Shown here piece by piece: positions 1-13,114 of a DNA stretch of 64,000 nt. Numbering within the stretch: position 1 is the stretch's first letter; every line of letters begins with the position of its first letter. The translations under genes were made by a program, and so were the position numbers. Where the stretch lies: positions 8,742,001-8,806,000 of the forward strand of contig OZ199838.1 in assembly GCA_964304625.1 (NCBI GenBank), given 5' to 3'. Below the pieces are notes generated by a model, which saw only the letters and a program-made list of their open reading frames with translations, was not told the origin of the DNA and did not search any database. Origin of the DNA: Kudoa neothunni. Its lineage: Eukaryota; Cnidaria.

Positions 1-3000
1 CAGCAATTTCGGGCAAATCCTTTTTTTGTTGAATTTCAGTCTCGTCAGCTTCGGATGTTTCCTTTTCCTGTTGAACTTCAGTTTCAGGTTCTTTCTTTCC
101 TCGATCCTCGTCAGATTCAAGGTTTATGAGAGAACTTGTTGTGGCTGTCTTTTTAGATTCATCATTTATGAGCTCGCCATCAGTTTCTTCAATTATCGAA
201 TTCACCTTTTTATCTGTCTCAATAGTATTCAATCCATAAATACTACCCTAGAGAGTAAAAATGAAACATGGCCAACAACAAGCTGCCACCTACACTGGTA
301 CTACCCTTTTCAATAAAAGCGGACGAAGGTCGTCGTCTAGCTGCACCTCTAGATCGCGTCTAAAACAAATTGAAAACGATTGAGGAACAGAGAGTATACT
401 CGAGTGAGACTAGAGAGCATTATTGGGCCTTCTTCGGCGTCTAACGAAGAGGTGGAATGTTGATCAGTTGAAGTAGGTTGTTTAGGTTTGGATAAGCCTA
501 TAGGTCCACCTCTCATACCTTTAAAAAATCAGACAAATCGATTATCATAATCGTAGCTACCACCGAATGGATTAAACTAAAAAATACATAGAAAATCGAC
601 ACAAAAATTCAAATTACGCCAGGTCCTAGCTTAGATTTTAAGGCTGCGACACTTGAGGCTAATAGGAATTAAAGATAATGTCTGTAAATATATAATGATA
701 CTTGCACGTTTAACATCAACCTTTGGTTTTGCTGGTTCATCATCTTGGTCGCTGGATTTTCGAGAGGATTGGTCCTTAGATGTTGTTTCAATTGGTTGAT
801 CAGAGATTTTAGTGTCATTCGTGAGTTTTTCCTGTCAAGTAAAATTACCATAAGATAGGGAATAAAAGAATTAAAACGTATATAGTACAGCATTGTGTTT
901 GAAATAATGTAAGATAGCAAATAGTAGAATGACAATTAAAATTAGACACTGCAATAATAAAGGCATTAATAAAATCTTGGCTTATATAGATAGTATAAGC
1001 TGATTATCATTTATACACGAATCCCCCCTAAATTTGAACGAATCTTTACCATCGATGAGCATCGAATTTGGATATGCAAAACCAAATTAATGTATATTTA
1101 AAACTGATTAGCTAAGAAGATACTATTTGCAATCGAAGCGATAACATTATTAGATTTTGAAAAAATTAAAACTTTGTACAAAAATGTTGATATTAAATCA
1201 TTAAAAAATCATTACTTTCACGAAAATAGGAGGTTTTTTGGCAGACGAGAAAGATTTTGAGCTAAGGTTGGGGTGCATGCCCATCCTAGGCATTGGGAAC
1301 ATATCTAGATTGGATTAGAAGGTGAGATAACTCTGAAATATTCTCAAAATACTGGGCCCAGCTCCACCAGGACCCTACAACGTATATATATAGCAACCAA
1401 GTGTAAAGAATGACCAAATCACTTTCGAAAATAATTTCTTTCTAAGATCTGCTACACTAGTCGATCCTATTCACACGAATTGATTAACCTAATCTACTAG
1501 TTTAATCATTCAACATACCACTATCGTTTGTTTCATCATCCTACAACAATCGACTAAGAAAAATTATGTGATATACCGTTTTACTTGGGTAGTTGTGGTT
1601 TCTTTATTTGACTCTTGATCCATGCTTTCGTTACTGCAGTGCAAACAATACTTATAGGCGTTGATTGGGTAATAATCTTACCGGTTTTTATCGTGATTTT
1701 CGTCTTGAATTTTATGATTTTCATTATCACATAAGGCTCTAATCTCTAGATTACGACAAAAATGCATAAAATTTCTCAAAAAAAATACGCATTCATTTAA
1801 TAAATCGAATATTATGATTTTCATATAAATATTTAAAAGCAACTCAACTCACGATAGCAACTAGAATACAACAAGATCTTATCTATGCCTATTCCCATAA
1901 GATAGTAATAACTGGCACCGCCAATAATATACAGGAACTATCAGTTTAGAACGGATTTTATTATTTTCTGGTGCTATAAAAACAAAAATAATATCCAGGG
2001 TTAAATGCTAAGGTGGAAGCTTTCTAATTAACCTAGAAATAAGGAGTTTAAGATTAAATCATTATCAATTTCACGCAAGCGCACATCGAACTTAAGATTT
2101 AATTTGGCAGTGAAAATAATCTCTGTCTTTCGGATAATTACAGTTATCACCTAAATTAACCCTTTATACTCACAATTAATTCGAATCAGCATAATTAAAC
2201 TGTCAAATAGTTTAATTGTGTTGTCACCATTACCGACATTGACTATGTACAACATAAAGTATAACCTTTGTAATGTAATCCTCCATAATGGATTACAAAA
2301 AGTTTAAGCTAATTCCATGTAGCTTTAGGAATGGTGAAAATATTAAACGTAGTTTAAAAAATTTATTCAGCTCTGTCTTTAGAGTACTAAGAGGACTTGA
2401 CACATTAGGGCGTTTTGTTTTATGATTAATTTAAACCAAACATATCCCCTAATAAGCATAAATTACCTTCAGGTTGATCATTATCCGGTTTGGAGATGCC
2501 TGAAGATTGGGTTGTTTCTTGTGGTATCACTGAATTCAATTCAGTCGATTGTTGCTCGTTTAATTCGACAGGTGTTGATACTGACGATTTCAATATTTCA
2601 TCTACTCCCAAAGGCGATGCATGTTGCTGTTCCACTACGGGTTGAATTATCTCAAAGGTTTTTTCGTTCGTATCATCAAGTGAAGGATTCGTAGGGGGTG
2701 GAATTTCGGGGTTTTTCACCTCATTGGAATCCTTAATATCTACTAAAGTTTGTGATTTTTGGGCTACTTCAACTGAGTAATGTAAACCAGTTAGAATTTA
2801 TTTATAATGATCTATTGTGATAATACTTGAAGAAGAAGGATGTTCGTTGTTGGTGGCATTATTTAGGCTATTCGTAACAATCAAATCATTAGTTTTCTGT
2901 AAGTCACTATTATGTATGTATCGATTTAACAACACAGTCTTGAGTTAGTATATAATAACTTTTGAGTCGAATCCAATGTTGTTTGTACATTTTCCAATGG

Positions 3001-3874
3001 AATCTGTTCATCTACGTTGGATTTTAGGTATTACACCAAAACAACTATCTAATAGTTACTTTGTTCAGAAGAATTCAGTTCTGTAGTTTGCATGCTTTCA
3101 CCTAGATAAGTTTGTTGGCCCGATGGTGCCTTTGATGGGATTTGTAGATTAATCTATTGAGTTTAGTTGGAGTAAAATAATTCATGTGGCTGTATAGAAA
3201 TAATGAAATAATAAGCTATCGTGTATAAGAAGATTACACTAAAAACAATCGGTTTACATCTAAAAACTCACAAATACGAGATCATCTCTAGTTTAGTCCT
3301 GTTCTAACATGGTCACCTCATAATTTCCTCAAACAACTATCAACTATCCTCTATCACAGGAAATCTAATTAACATCTCTTAACAACCTTACAACTTTTTA
3401 ATGTATAATCTATTGAATGTTGTATGGTGAACAGTGCTTATTGTTAGCATTTGTATCAATTATTTTTGTTCTATCAATTAACGCAGGCCCTCCTATACAT
3501 TGATTTGGAGAAAAATACATGAATTACATTTTTATTGAATTTCTCGGCAGATTCCCCGCTCACATCGAACAGGATATTATCTCTGTGGTAATGACCATTT
3601 GAAGTAAATGAATTAGAAAATTTTCCACGATCCATTCGATTCTCCGCCAAAATACTATCGTCATCAGGCTAAATAATAACAACAATACTTTAAATGGTGA
3701 AATAGTTTCTATAGATAAAACCTTCAAATCAGATGTTTCATCATAAAATGCCATATTCGACTCATCACCAGGCGAAAAAAAACTATAAATCCACCTCACA
3801 ATAACGTTGAATTTGCACATTAGATTATTGATCAAGTTGGAGTTATCAGGAAAATTACTGGATTCGTTAGTCAT
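1..3874 (-). CDS. Multi-exon acidic membrane protein, function unknown (3' end beyond window)
   Basis: Reading leftwards, exon 1 (3874-3564) starts with ATG and encodes a protein with a hydrophobic stretch around residues 60-95 (FKVLLLLFSLMTIVFW) before a canonical GTGAGC donor. Further exons can be seen at about 3060-3150, 2955-3030, 2830-2890, 2467-2772 (acceptor CTCAG, donor GAAG|GTAATT) and 702-831, and open coding runs off the left edge from about position 230. The later exons are rich in E, D, S, T, K and Q, for example KKTATTSSLINLESDEDRG. The seen parts suggest a short N-terminal membrane anchor followed by a long disordered acidic tail. I do not recognise the family. Some internal splice joins are unresolved and the intron between 831 and 2467 is long for this window. 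Confidence 0.5.
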
Positions 3875-4958
3875 AGTTGATCATGTGACTGGATAATGAT
3901 CATATCCACCCAATAGCCTATTGTGGGTTAGATCTCTAACTCGTCATTTTGATCATCATATAATAATTATTATACATTCTATACTTTTCGATTAGAGTAT
4001 TTGAATGTAAATTATTAAATTCACGCCTAATCTATTAGTATAAATGCTTATTATTGGATTTAAAAGTCGGAGGATTAGTTAAATACACTAGTATGTGTAC
4101 ATGTCAAAATCAATGACTTGTAACTTGACTAATACATGCAATAATTAAGTTGATGTGTGATGGACGTCGGGAGTTGTCAACTCAATCGCTTAAGCTTGTA
4201 ATACAACATTTGATGTGTTGAACAAAATATAGATGGTATTGGATTCATATTATGACCATAAGTTCTCTCGGTAATACAATAAATATAAAAGGTTTATCAG
4301 TTTTGGATTTTTCCAGGCATAATAGGATAAGATTTGCTAATTTTTTCATATTATTTATACTCGTTTTTCTACCAAAATTTCAATAAATAATGCAGGAGTT
4401 TACAGAAATTATTACTTGTTAACAAGTGGGGAACTAATTTTGACAACAAAACCTTCTTAACGTGATATACGAATTATTTCTTTCACCACGAATACAGGTG
4501 AGAATCACTTACACCCATAAACCTGAGCATTAAACTTATTAAACTTAGCAATTCAGAATCCGTGTATTAACGAAAATTAATGCCATATATATCATCAACT
4601 AATATAACCAATCATAGACGCTCCTTATTATTAAGTTAACTATCTCTATATTCTAAGCATTCATATTTTAATGCGTTTGTGTTTTTGTCGAAATCAAGCA
4701 AGTATTATCTTTTTAAAGTTGCGCTTGTGTAATAATTTTTTTCGTCTACACAACTTTTACATATTCACTAGAAATACTATTTTTACTTTCAAATATGATA
4801 AGTTTAATTATTGTTTGACTCATCGCAGCACCGTTTGGAGTACAGAATAATAAACTTTAGTCCAAACTAAATGGTGCGAATTAAAGATGTACGCATTAAA
4901 TTACAATAAGAAAATAAATTGAATGTATAACAGAAAAATATAAACAAATGGTCTACTT
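3875..4958. other. Intergenic, AT-rich, nothing recognised
   Basis: This stretch lies upstream of the acidic protein gene and downstream of the small three-exon gene. It should contain the promoter of the first and the 3' region of the second. I saw no convincing open frame, repeat boundary or RNA gene. Confidence 0.4.
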
Positions 4959-5609
4959 CTAAACATCTTTGAATGATAAGGTAGCGTAACGAGGTCTTTG
5001 GTTGGCGTCCGGAAATTCAAAAAATTTGACCGATGTGTATCCCCCGTACATGTGAGTGTATCGTGGGGCGATTTCATTTTTCAAGCGATCAATCGCTGCT
5101 TTATCCTATTCAAACTCAATTTAGTCCGACAACCACCATTCAAAAGCTACATGTAGAAGAATATTTTCAATTTCAAAATCGCATCGTTGTCTAAATTCTC
5201 CTGGAGAAAGCTCAAAAGGAAACCTCAGAACTCGCCTCTTTTTGCTGCGCTTCAAAACACAAGTTGTAAGCTTGTAATCCACCTCGAGGTCGTGTAATAG
5301 AAATCCATTCTGAATCCGCTCCAAATCTGGAGGTGGTTCTGTACGATTACACAGGTCAACCAACTTTAAAAATATTTAAAGGTTGAGTTATTATTCGTGC
5401 ATTACTAGATTCCCATATATAGCTCCTTTTCGTGCACTACCTCTTCCTGTTATCACTTTCCCATGCTTGACCAGTAGCACACACAAATGTTTTATGAAAT
5501 TCGAAAACCGTTGCACATCAGGGTCGTATCTAATACTCTTTTGAAACGGTTTGCATGATACTATTTCATCAATAGCCATACACCTTTTGGTGATAGTGGG
5601 AAGAAGCAT
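4959..5609 (-). CDS. Three-exon gene of unknown function, 167 aa
   Basis: Exons 5609-5441, 5338-5151 and 5105-4959 join in one frame (169+188+147 nt = 168 codons including TAG). Introns are 102 nt (GTAGTG...TACAG) and 45 nt (GTAGCT...AATAG). The start is the only in-frame ATG of exon 1 (MLLPTITKRC). Recognisable stretches are RYDPDVQRFSNFIKHL, a basic patch RSKKRRVLRFPF and an aromatic C-terminus YTHMYGGYTSVKFFEFPD. There is no signal peptide or membrane segment. The second intron contains stop codons and its donor was not obvious at first because translation runs on past it. I do not recognise the family; the fully consistent phases make a real gene likely. Confidence 0.6.
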
Positions 5610-7562
5610 GAATTTACTTGTAAAGCGCTTGGGTTAATGCTTGCGCATAAGGTTTTAAATTCTAAACATGTTTACGTTGATCTGTGCTTTTCTAATATCA
5701 AATTGAGTGTCCGCTTTCACACATTAACAATATTCGATTTTATTTTTGTATGCGTTCGTTTTTAGTCAATTCCAAAATAATTAAAGAGGTGACTCTAAGC
5801 CTGGGGTTGACAACTTGCGGCGCCCATCTTATGTGCATAATATAAACTACAATATCTAAGGTTCTAAAGCGAAGAAACTATATAATTCCTAGTCGCCGAA
5901 CTCACGATTACGTTCAAATTTTTAATTATCATAAGAAACAAACCATTTTTAATGGGAATATATGAGTAATGAATTAATTCTCTTTATTTGCAACTTAAAA
6001 ATTAAATATAGAAAGAAAAGCTTCAGAAAAAATAAATATCTCATAAATACTAAGAATTCCTCGTAGAGCATTGTCATATACGGTTACAATTATTATCGAA
6101 GCACCACAACTCTAATGTTCTCAATTATTTCAACACTTATAAATTACAAAGTTATATTTTATCATTATTTAAAATTTTGCATTAATATAAAGGTTAATAT
6201 TAAGCTGAAACTCCTTAGAAATAAACTTTTCGAGTAGTTTACAGAATACATCTTATTTATATGCGCAACTTTTTTTAAACCTTTAAATTGGATGCAAGGA
6301 AGTGTTGATAGCTCTATCAATTTAAAAGTTTTTTATAGAATACTTTTTTACATAAAAAGACAGTTATACATATATCTTGTATCTCCTATATATATAAGGC
6401 TGATTTGTCCGTGTGTGTCTGCAAGTACGCAGGTGCAACAAAAATTTTTCTTTATAGAAAGACATATAAAATTTATTAAAAATCGAAATGTTTCAAAAAG
6501 TCTTCAAGTTATTTTTACAACGCCAAATATTACGAAAAGTGTTTAAAATACAAGGATTTTGTCGATTTAAAGTATGTTAATCGGATTACACGAGTTCAAT
6601 TATTGGATTAGCATCTGCTTATGTCATCGTGATGGTCGGTTGAAGTCAACTTCCCCCTTATATGCCCTATCAAATGTTGATTGAGCGATGCCATCTATCT
6701 TTACATATAAGATTGACGTGTTTATTTTAGTTTGCGCAAATAAACCTCTTTATAGGGAGTTTTAATGTAATTGACTTGATAAACACATTTTCAGGCTTTA
6801 TCAATGGGTTTACATATGACAACAAGTGAATATTTGCATTATTGTTAGAGAATTGGTAATGCATGTTATAATCAGATAGATTGAAGCACTATAATGCAAA
6901 TACTGTGTGCGTAGATTTCATTGAAATCGTCCATTATGTTGAACTTTCAGTGATTCATTTCAGTGCAGATGGTTGTACTTTTACTTCATCCGATTAATTA
7001 AATTATTTGTGTTGATATAGGTGGGATTTGTGGTTGTTTGTTGGAAAAAGCGCATTAAAATTTATGCAGAACCAAAAGATATTAATTGTAGCAATGAAAA
7101 TTAATTTTCTTGTGTTCCTTTCTTTCTCGGTTACTTTTTCTATTTTTTATCCCTCAAAAAATTAATGGTGCACACATTTTCCGAGTCGGGACAGAATTCG
7201 ACTTTAAAAATCCCCCAGGCTAAGAAAAAACGTATTAGATTTTACTTCAAGAGAGTTTAAATAATTGGGGAACGAAGGTAAACATGACATCGACCTTAAA
7301 TTACTAAGAGTTGATTCCGGGACAAGAAATGGTTAATCAAATACTGATATGATTCACTCCTGCACAGAAATGATCATGATTTAAATTTCGAAATCCAAAT
7401 CGACAATGTACGGTGCTTAAAAAAATTTAGTTTGACTGCTTCTATAAGTCAGTTTGAAACATAATATTTTTTTAATGTTATTAAGAAACGTCTCTATGCG
7501 AAATCTTCTCCAAGAAATGCTGGACAGTTCGTGCTCGTTTGCAATAAACATTAGTGTAGAGA
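5610..7562. other. Intergenic with a possible Helitron 5' fragment
   Basis: Mostly AT-rich sequence without a supported gene. At about 6379-6430 there is TCTCCTATATATATAAGG followed by CCGTGTGTGTCTGC, which resembles the 5' ends of the Helitron copies elsewhere in this window (TC start, TATATAAAG, then a GT run). No matching CTAG 3' end was located, so only a fragment is claimed. Confidence 0.35.
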
Positions 7563-7567
7563 CCATC
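7563..7567. repeat. BEL target-site duplication, left (CCATC)
   Basis: CCATC directly precedes the 5' LTR and is repeated at 19208-19212 directly after the 3' LTR. A 5-bp duplication is normal for BEL/Pao integration and shows that the two LTRs, 11.5 kb apart, belong to one insertion. Confidence 0.9.
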
Positions 7568-7691
7568 TGTCGTGACCGGTTATTTAGTTATTTATTTATC
7601 TACTGCGTACGCAGTAGGCGGAATTAAAAAATTGTTCAATTGGTGTTTCTCTCAGCTGCAAATTATAGTTAAAAACAAACTAATAACTACA
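7568..7691 (+). repeat. BEL 5' LTR
   Basis: 124 bp, from TGTCGTGACC to AATAACTACA, nearly identical to 19084-19207. The next bases, TGGCAACGAAATC, are in the position of a tRNA primer-binding site. A short leader frame starts downstream at the ATG near 7713 and meets a TGA before the TTAA used by the piggyBac insertion. Confidence 0.9.
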
Positions 7692-9379
7692 TGGCAACGA
7701 AATCAAGTTCGAAAATGGATAATGAACCTCAGGAAAATGATAAGGTTGAAAAATTGGTGTTTTGGTGACGTCAATATGCAATAAGAGCGAAGAAACTTGC
7801 TCAATTAACCCTCGAAGGACGGTGCTCGGAAAAATTCCTCAGGGGGCGATGGGGGTCCAGCCAGGACCCAGCAATTTTAGACTTTTTTTTAAAGCTAATG
7901 CCATAAAATTTTACTATTATTGTAAATTTATTTTAAAGTTTCCTAAGAGTTATGTTAAAATTTAAAAAAATTTCTAGATTCTGAAAAAAACGCAACAAGT
8001 CCACCGATTAAACAACGCCTAGGTTCAAGCCAGAATGCGATCTAAAATAGGCTGATGACAAGGAAGATATATCATCAGGTTTAAAAGCAGCTGATAATAA
8101 AGAAACAGATTTTAAATGTATTCCCGGGAAATATCCACATCTCATTTTCATTACTCATCTCTTCGAATTCCAGTTGTAAAATAACTTACATTGTGAATCA
8201 AACATTAGTTCTACGAAGAAGTCAATTATTTAATATTCATACTTTCTGCTTCAAACAAAGTTAGTAGTACCTTCAGTAAGCCCATGCCAAATTTTAGTTT
8301 GAAAACTTTGTACATTATTGTGATAATTTAAAAAAATAAAACCATCCATATTTAATCGACTTCTATTATTGGGTGTGGAATTGTCGAAAATCATATTATA
8401 GATAGATGTTATCCTTGTATATTTATGTTCCTCTAAAACATGCAAATCCTAAAATGTTACATAAACGCACAAAACTTCGGAAAAAGTATCGTAATATTAA
8501 ACATATGTAAGATATGATTCCCACGACAAAAATCAATCCATGTCATCATTATTGCATAACCGGCAGAGGACAACAATCTTTTTAAATTTATGAGGAATAC
8601 AGATGGGCTTGTTGCATTTGTCACACCGAAATTTCGTTTTTCTATCTATCTTTCTTGGACAAAAAAAGAAACGATTTTTTGTAACGATACACTGTATATT
8701 GGAATCATCATGTGGACAAGTAACAACCTTTTTATTAAAAATTGGGAAACTTAATTTTTGAATATTGTGGAGAGAAGTTAAATTGTTTTGACGAATTAAG
8801 ACATTTGACTTAATCAATTCAATGGCCAACTCTCGAAGGAAGTACTGACGTCGGCTGCAATTTGTTCTTCTCCAATCCGTGAATTTTGTTGTGTATATGA
8901 TGTACGCATTCAATGCAGCTATATCAACCAACCCAAGGAACAAACGGGGGGCATCTTCTAGTTGCCCTAGCACACGAATACAATCAGGTCATACGGTCAC
9001 TGTTGTCCACCCCCCCCCCTTTTGTTTGGTTACAGTGCATAATTATCTGGGACCTTTTTCTGCCACCTGATTCAATTTCAGAGTCATGGTGTTCCGTAGA
9101 TAAGAGTATCACGTTGCGATTTTTTGGGGGACGTAGGAAACAAGAGTTAGATCGCCAGAGTAACAAAAACCGAAGATAGTTCTTGGCGATCTTCTACATC
9201 CTGAATTTTGGGTGGAATATAGGTATTATTCCGTGTCATTGTACCCGTTACGGTGATGTTGTTGTCCAAGAGAAAAGACGCAAGTGGGACAGAAATAAAA
9301 AAGTTGTCTGACGTGAGTCCTCTACAAGTTCCATCATATGATTCCATTAAATCTTTTACGACTTGTTCATCTTGTTTAA

Positions 9380-11794
9380 CCCGTATAGACTATATGTTGC
9401 GATAACGCAACAAAACTTTGTTGTTATTTTTCTCATACGTTAGTGGGTACGATGACACAAAATTGATTTAATTATTTAGAAGAATACATAAATTTTTATT
9501 TTATAGAAAAAAATAACTTCTGCAATTTAAAATGTGACTATAATTAAATGTGCGAAAGGTCATCATTGAAGTGTTTTCATATTCTTCCGTTTATTTCATA
9601 GCGTTAAACTCAATGATGCCAATAATTTAAAAATAATTAGATCATGATATGATAATTGTCCTTAAAATGAAAGAAGCGATCTAAAAAGTTTCCTTCAAAG
9701 TTTAATATAAGGATCAATTTTTGTTGCGCGAACGCAACATATAATCTACGGCGACAATTTTGTCATAAAATTGAGAACAAGCGCTATAATCTATACCTTG
9801 ACGTAATAAATGAAATCGAAGAAAATGCGGATGAAAATCTGATCGATATAGTTATTATTCCTCCAGAAAGGGTTGATGTTGTAACTGATAACGAAAGTAC
9901 AAATGACGAAGACACGAATACTTTCAGCGATAATCAACTCAACAAAGAAATATCATGTCAAGTGGAAGTAATTAATAAAGATTTTGACGATATTGAAGAC
10001 GAATTATTCTGTTGGGAGCTTAATGATTACTCAAACAGATCTGTATCCAATAGGGATCCAGATATTTCTCTGGAAGGTATAAACGAAAGGGTTTTTATAC
10101 ATAATCTTAAGTATTTTATTAGATGGTTGTGACTTTTACTTGGATAAATTTGAACCCACGATTGTTGCAATGGATGAACGCGAGATTTTTGAATTGTTCT
10201 TTGACTCCAATGTCTTAAATTTGATTATTAAAGAAAGTGTCACATATGCCGGTCAAAATAACGAGATTGATTTTGACATTGAAAAAAATGAATTGATGAA
10301 TTTTATTGGAATTTTGATATTGAGTGGTTATAACCGTCTTCCAAGACAACGAATGTATTGGGAAGAAGGTATGGATTGCGGTGTTGAAGCAGTAAAGAAA
10401 TGTATGTCCTACAAAAGATTCACACAAATAAAAAAATATATTCACTTATGCGACAATAGTTTACTTTCTGATGATGCATATAAAAATGATCGCTTTTTTA
10501 AGGTTAGAAATTATATGAACATCTTGAACAAAAACTTTCAACGATTCGGTTACTTTTCGAGATGTCTTTCCATCGACGAACAAATGATACCTTATTTTGG
10601 ACATCATTCCGCAAAAATGTATATAAAAGGTAAACCAATCAAATTTGGTTTTAAATGTTGGTGTCTATGTTCGTACGATGGCTATGTCTTCTCCACAGAC
10701 ATTTATTGTGGAAAAGGAACAAACATAGATAAGAAATTAGGGTTAGGTGGTAGTGTCGTAAAAAACTTTGTGAAATTGGTCGAATATCCTAGACTCCACG
10801 AGTTTTATTTCGACAATTTCTTCACTTCAGTGGGACTTTTAAACTATTTGTCTTCTTTAAACGTAAAAGCCACCGGAACGGTTCGACAAAATAGGACCCT
10901 GAAGTGTCCATTTACATGCGATACAGTTTTCAAAAAAGAAAATCGTGGTTTTTTTGAATCATACAATGCCAACAAAGTGATGCTGGTTAAATGGAATGAT
11001 ACCAGGCCAGTTATTATAGGGACAAATTTTGATCAAATTGAACCAATAAAGAATGCCAGAAGGTATTCTAAGGGTAATAAAAGAGATGTGTATATTCCAA
11101 TGCCAAACGTTGTTGCCAGCCATAACCGTTATATGGGTGGCGTTGATTCCCTCGATTCAGCTATTGCCACCTACAGAATTTCAATAGCTGGAAAAAAGTG
11201 GTATTGGAATATATTTTGCAATTATATCGATATGGCAGTTTCCAATTCACAAAAAATATTTAAATTGCTCCATCCTGATACTGGGGATTCCCTTATGTTT
11301 CGAAGAACGCTTGTGTCAAAACTTTTAACTGTCAAATTCGATACAACAAGAAAACGCATATCCTCAGTATCTTTCCAATTTACACGCAATTTATGTAGCG
11401 ATAAAACTATTGAGCGACGTATGGATGAAAAAAGAGCAAGATGCAAAATTTGCAAGTCCAATACTGTGTTTGTTTGTCGTGGTTGCTGTTTGCCATGTCA
11501 CCCTAATTGTTTTAACAAACTTCATTAACTGGTACCTTACACTCAATTATTTTATTGTTTTCATGCTTGTTTTTTTCAAAACAAAGTTATGTATACGATT
11601 ATAAATAAATTTAATCCATTAATCCCTATGGTCGCTGTAGATTATATGTTGCGTTAACGCAACATGTTAAAGAGTATGTTAAAACAAAGATATTTTTTTT
11701 ATTTTAAAATATATAATTCACAAATGTATTTTGAGAGTATATACAAAATTATAGCTCTGTAACTTAAGGACAAAGGGTACCGAGTCTATATGGG
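9380..11794 (+). mobile_element. piggyBac PB1, youngest element of the nested stack
   Basis: 2415 bp between TTAA at 9376-9379 and 11795-11798. Tips are CCCGTATAGAC on the left and, reversed, CCCATATAGAC on the right. Removing the element and one TTAA makes the interrupted PB2 transposase frame continuous (GGAREVKQDEQVVKDLMES), which fixes the boundaries to the base. Subterminal copies of the palindrome GTTGCGNNAACGCAAC lie at 9396-9411, about 9723-9738 and about 11648-11663. Confidence 0.93.
9797..11528 (+). CDS. piggyBac transposase of PB1, largely intact
   Basis: The main frame (10140-11528) has the full DDE_Tnp_1_7 domain. Catalytic Asp residues are visible in SIDEQMIPYFG, YFDNFFTSVGL and GGVDSLD, and the C-terminus is a cysteine-rich zinc domain (RCKICKSNTVFVCRGCC). 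An acidic first exon ending at 10076 joins at 10123 through a 46-nt GT...AG intron (SLE|DGCDFYLDKFEP), giving about 575 residues, normal for the family. No frameshift or internal stop was found after the join. The start codon is unclear: the frame extends left of 9797 without an in-frame ATG that I could find, so the first exon may be damaged or there may be a further exon. Confidence 0.85.
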
Positions 11795-13114
11795 TTAACC
11801 TCTCTTGCTCCACCAACTTTTCCCCAAGATGGTTGAATATTTAGGTGATACGAAGTTTTCATATCTATGGCTACCCATACCTTCATACCATATCGTAGTG
11901 GCTTATCTTTCATATATATACGAAAGGGGCAGTTACCTTTAAATCCAACCATTCTTTTGTCGACAGTAATGTACTTATCTGGAGAATATTTTTAGCGAAA
12001 GGATACGTTCACAATGTCGAAGATATTTCGAATGGCCTCTGGTTTGTCCCCAGATGTGCTGATTCTTTCAAGGCAAGTTGTATTATCATCAGACCGTAAA
12101 ATGCGGAAAATCAAGTTGAACCTATCTCTTGAGAGAGTCACTGAAAACAAACATCACTTAAATGATGGGTTGGTATCCCAAATTTGTTTGAGAGATATCT
12201 TTGTCCCATTGCATCTGCCGGAAGCAAGTAAAATGCCTAAAAATGCTTTTAATTCGTCCATTATGATCAACTTATCATCTAAATATTTGTTAGTACAAAA
12301 GCAATATTTATTCGTGTAATACAAAACATTTTCAAGCAATATGTCTGAGAAGAACAGTGAGAATGAGCTCATTATTGAATCGACATATTGAGCATCGTCT
12401 ATGAGACCAGGTTTAGCATTGACCATATTGTAAGACCTTGTTTTTGCCCCTATTCTATTTGTAAAATCCCATCTCAAAATTAGATTTTGAGATGGATATT
12501 TTAGTAGAAGCTTCAAAATCGTCAAAAGAATCCGAGGATTCACTAATATCTTCCCAGCAGAAGCATCCGATATGGGTCCTTCAAACACCAAATCACTGTC
12601 TACTTCATCGCCTAGTTTATTATCACTTATTAAGTCTTCTGAATTTTCGGAGTAAATTATCTGATAAATTAAATTAAACTAAAATGATGAATAAGTTTTA
12701 ATATTTTTCAGTAAACAACACGAGTAACAAAAATTCAGAAATCATCAATCCGCGGTTAATCTCTTGCTAATATCCAAAAGAGAATCGGGGTTTATCGGGA
12801 CTTAACACAACATATCTTAATTATTTCCATTTATTGGTAATTTCTTAAACTTTATTAACACTTTTCCTATAAAATAAAAAAATAAGCTTTATTTTAACTT
12901 TTTGTTGAGAAAATTTTTATTCTATGCAAAAGAACCAAAAATATCTGGGAAATTTTACTTTCCATCTAATATTTGATTTTATAGAAAGGAGCTTTAATTT
13001 TTGAATGAAGAATACACAAAGTGCGAATTTAATATAAGATCAGCTTATACGAAAAAAACGAAAAATGCTTATAATGGGGTCCCGACAGACCCCGCATCGT
13101 CCCGGGAGGGTTAA

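Larger units (their letters stand above)
8533..12660 (-). pseudogene. piggyBac transposase of PB2, split by PB1 and decayed
   Basis: Read on the minus strand, an acidic N-terminus is followed by the DDE_Tnp_1_7 region (KAFLGILLASG) and the first catalytic block (ITVDKRMVGFKGNCPF). PB1 interrupts the coding sequence at 11795. On the far side come the second Asp block (TSDNFFISVPLASFLL), the third block (CNQTKGGGVDNSDRM, over a long C run at 9009-9019), VDIAALNAYIIY, and a C-terminal cysteine-rich zinc domain (FFCPRKIDRKTKFRCDKC). In-frame stops and at least one frameshift lie in the N-terminal half, so this copy is dead. The C-terminal 146 codons remain open. Confidence 0.85.
7809..13110 (-). 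mobile_element. piggyBac PB2, decayed, interrupted by PB1
   Basis: Flanked by TTAA at 7805-7808 and 13111-13114. The ends are imperfect inverted repeats (left CCCTCGAAGGACGGTGC; right, reversed, CCCTCCCGGGACGATGC). Subterminal palindromic blocks are GGGGTCCAGCCAGGACCC near the left end and GGGGTCCCGACAGACCCC at 13076-13093. Transposase is on the minus strand in pieces: about 12650-11799, then 9375-8533, separated exactly by PB1. Confidence 0.85.

Noticed and set aside
8879-9179. Plus-strand frames opposite the PB2 C-terminus
   Set aside because: They are antisense shadows of the minus-strand piggyBac transposase and of the poly-C run at 9009-9019.
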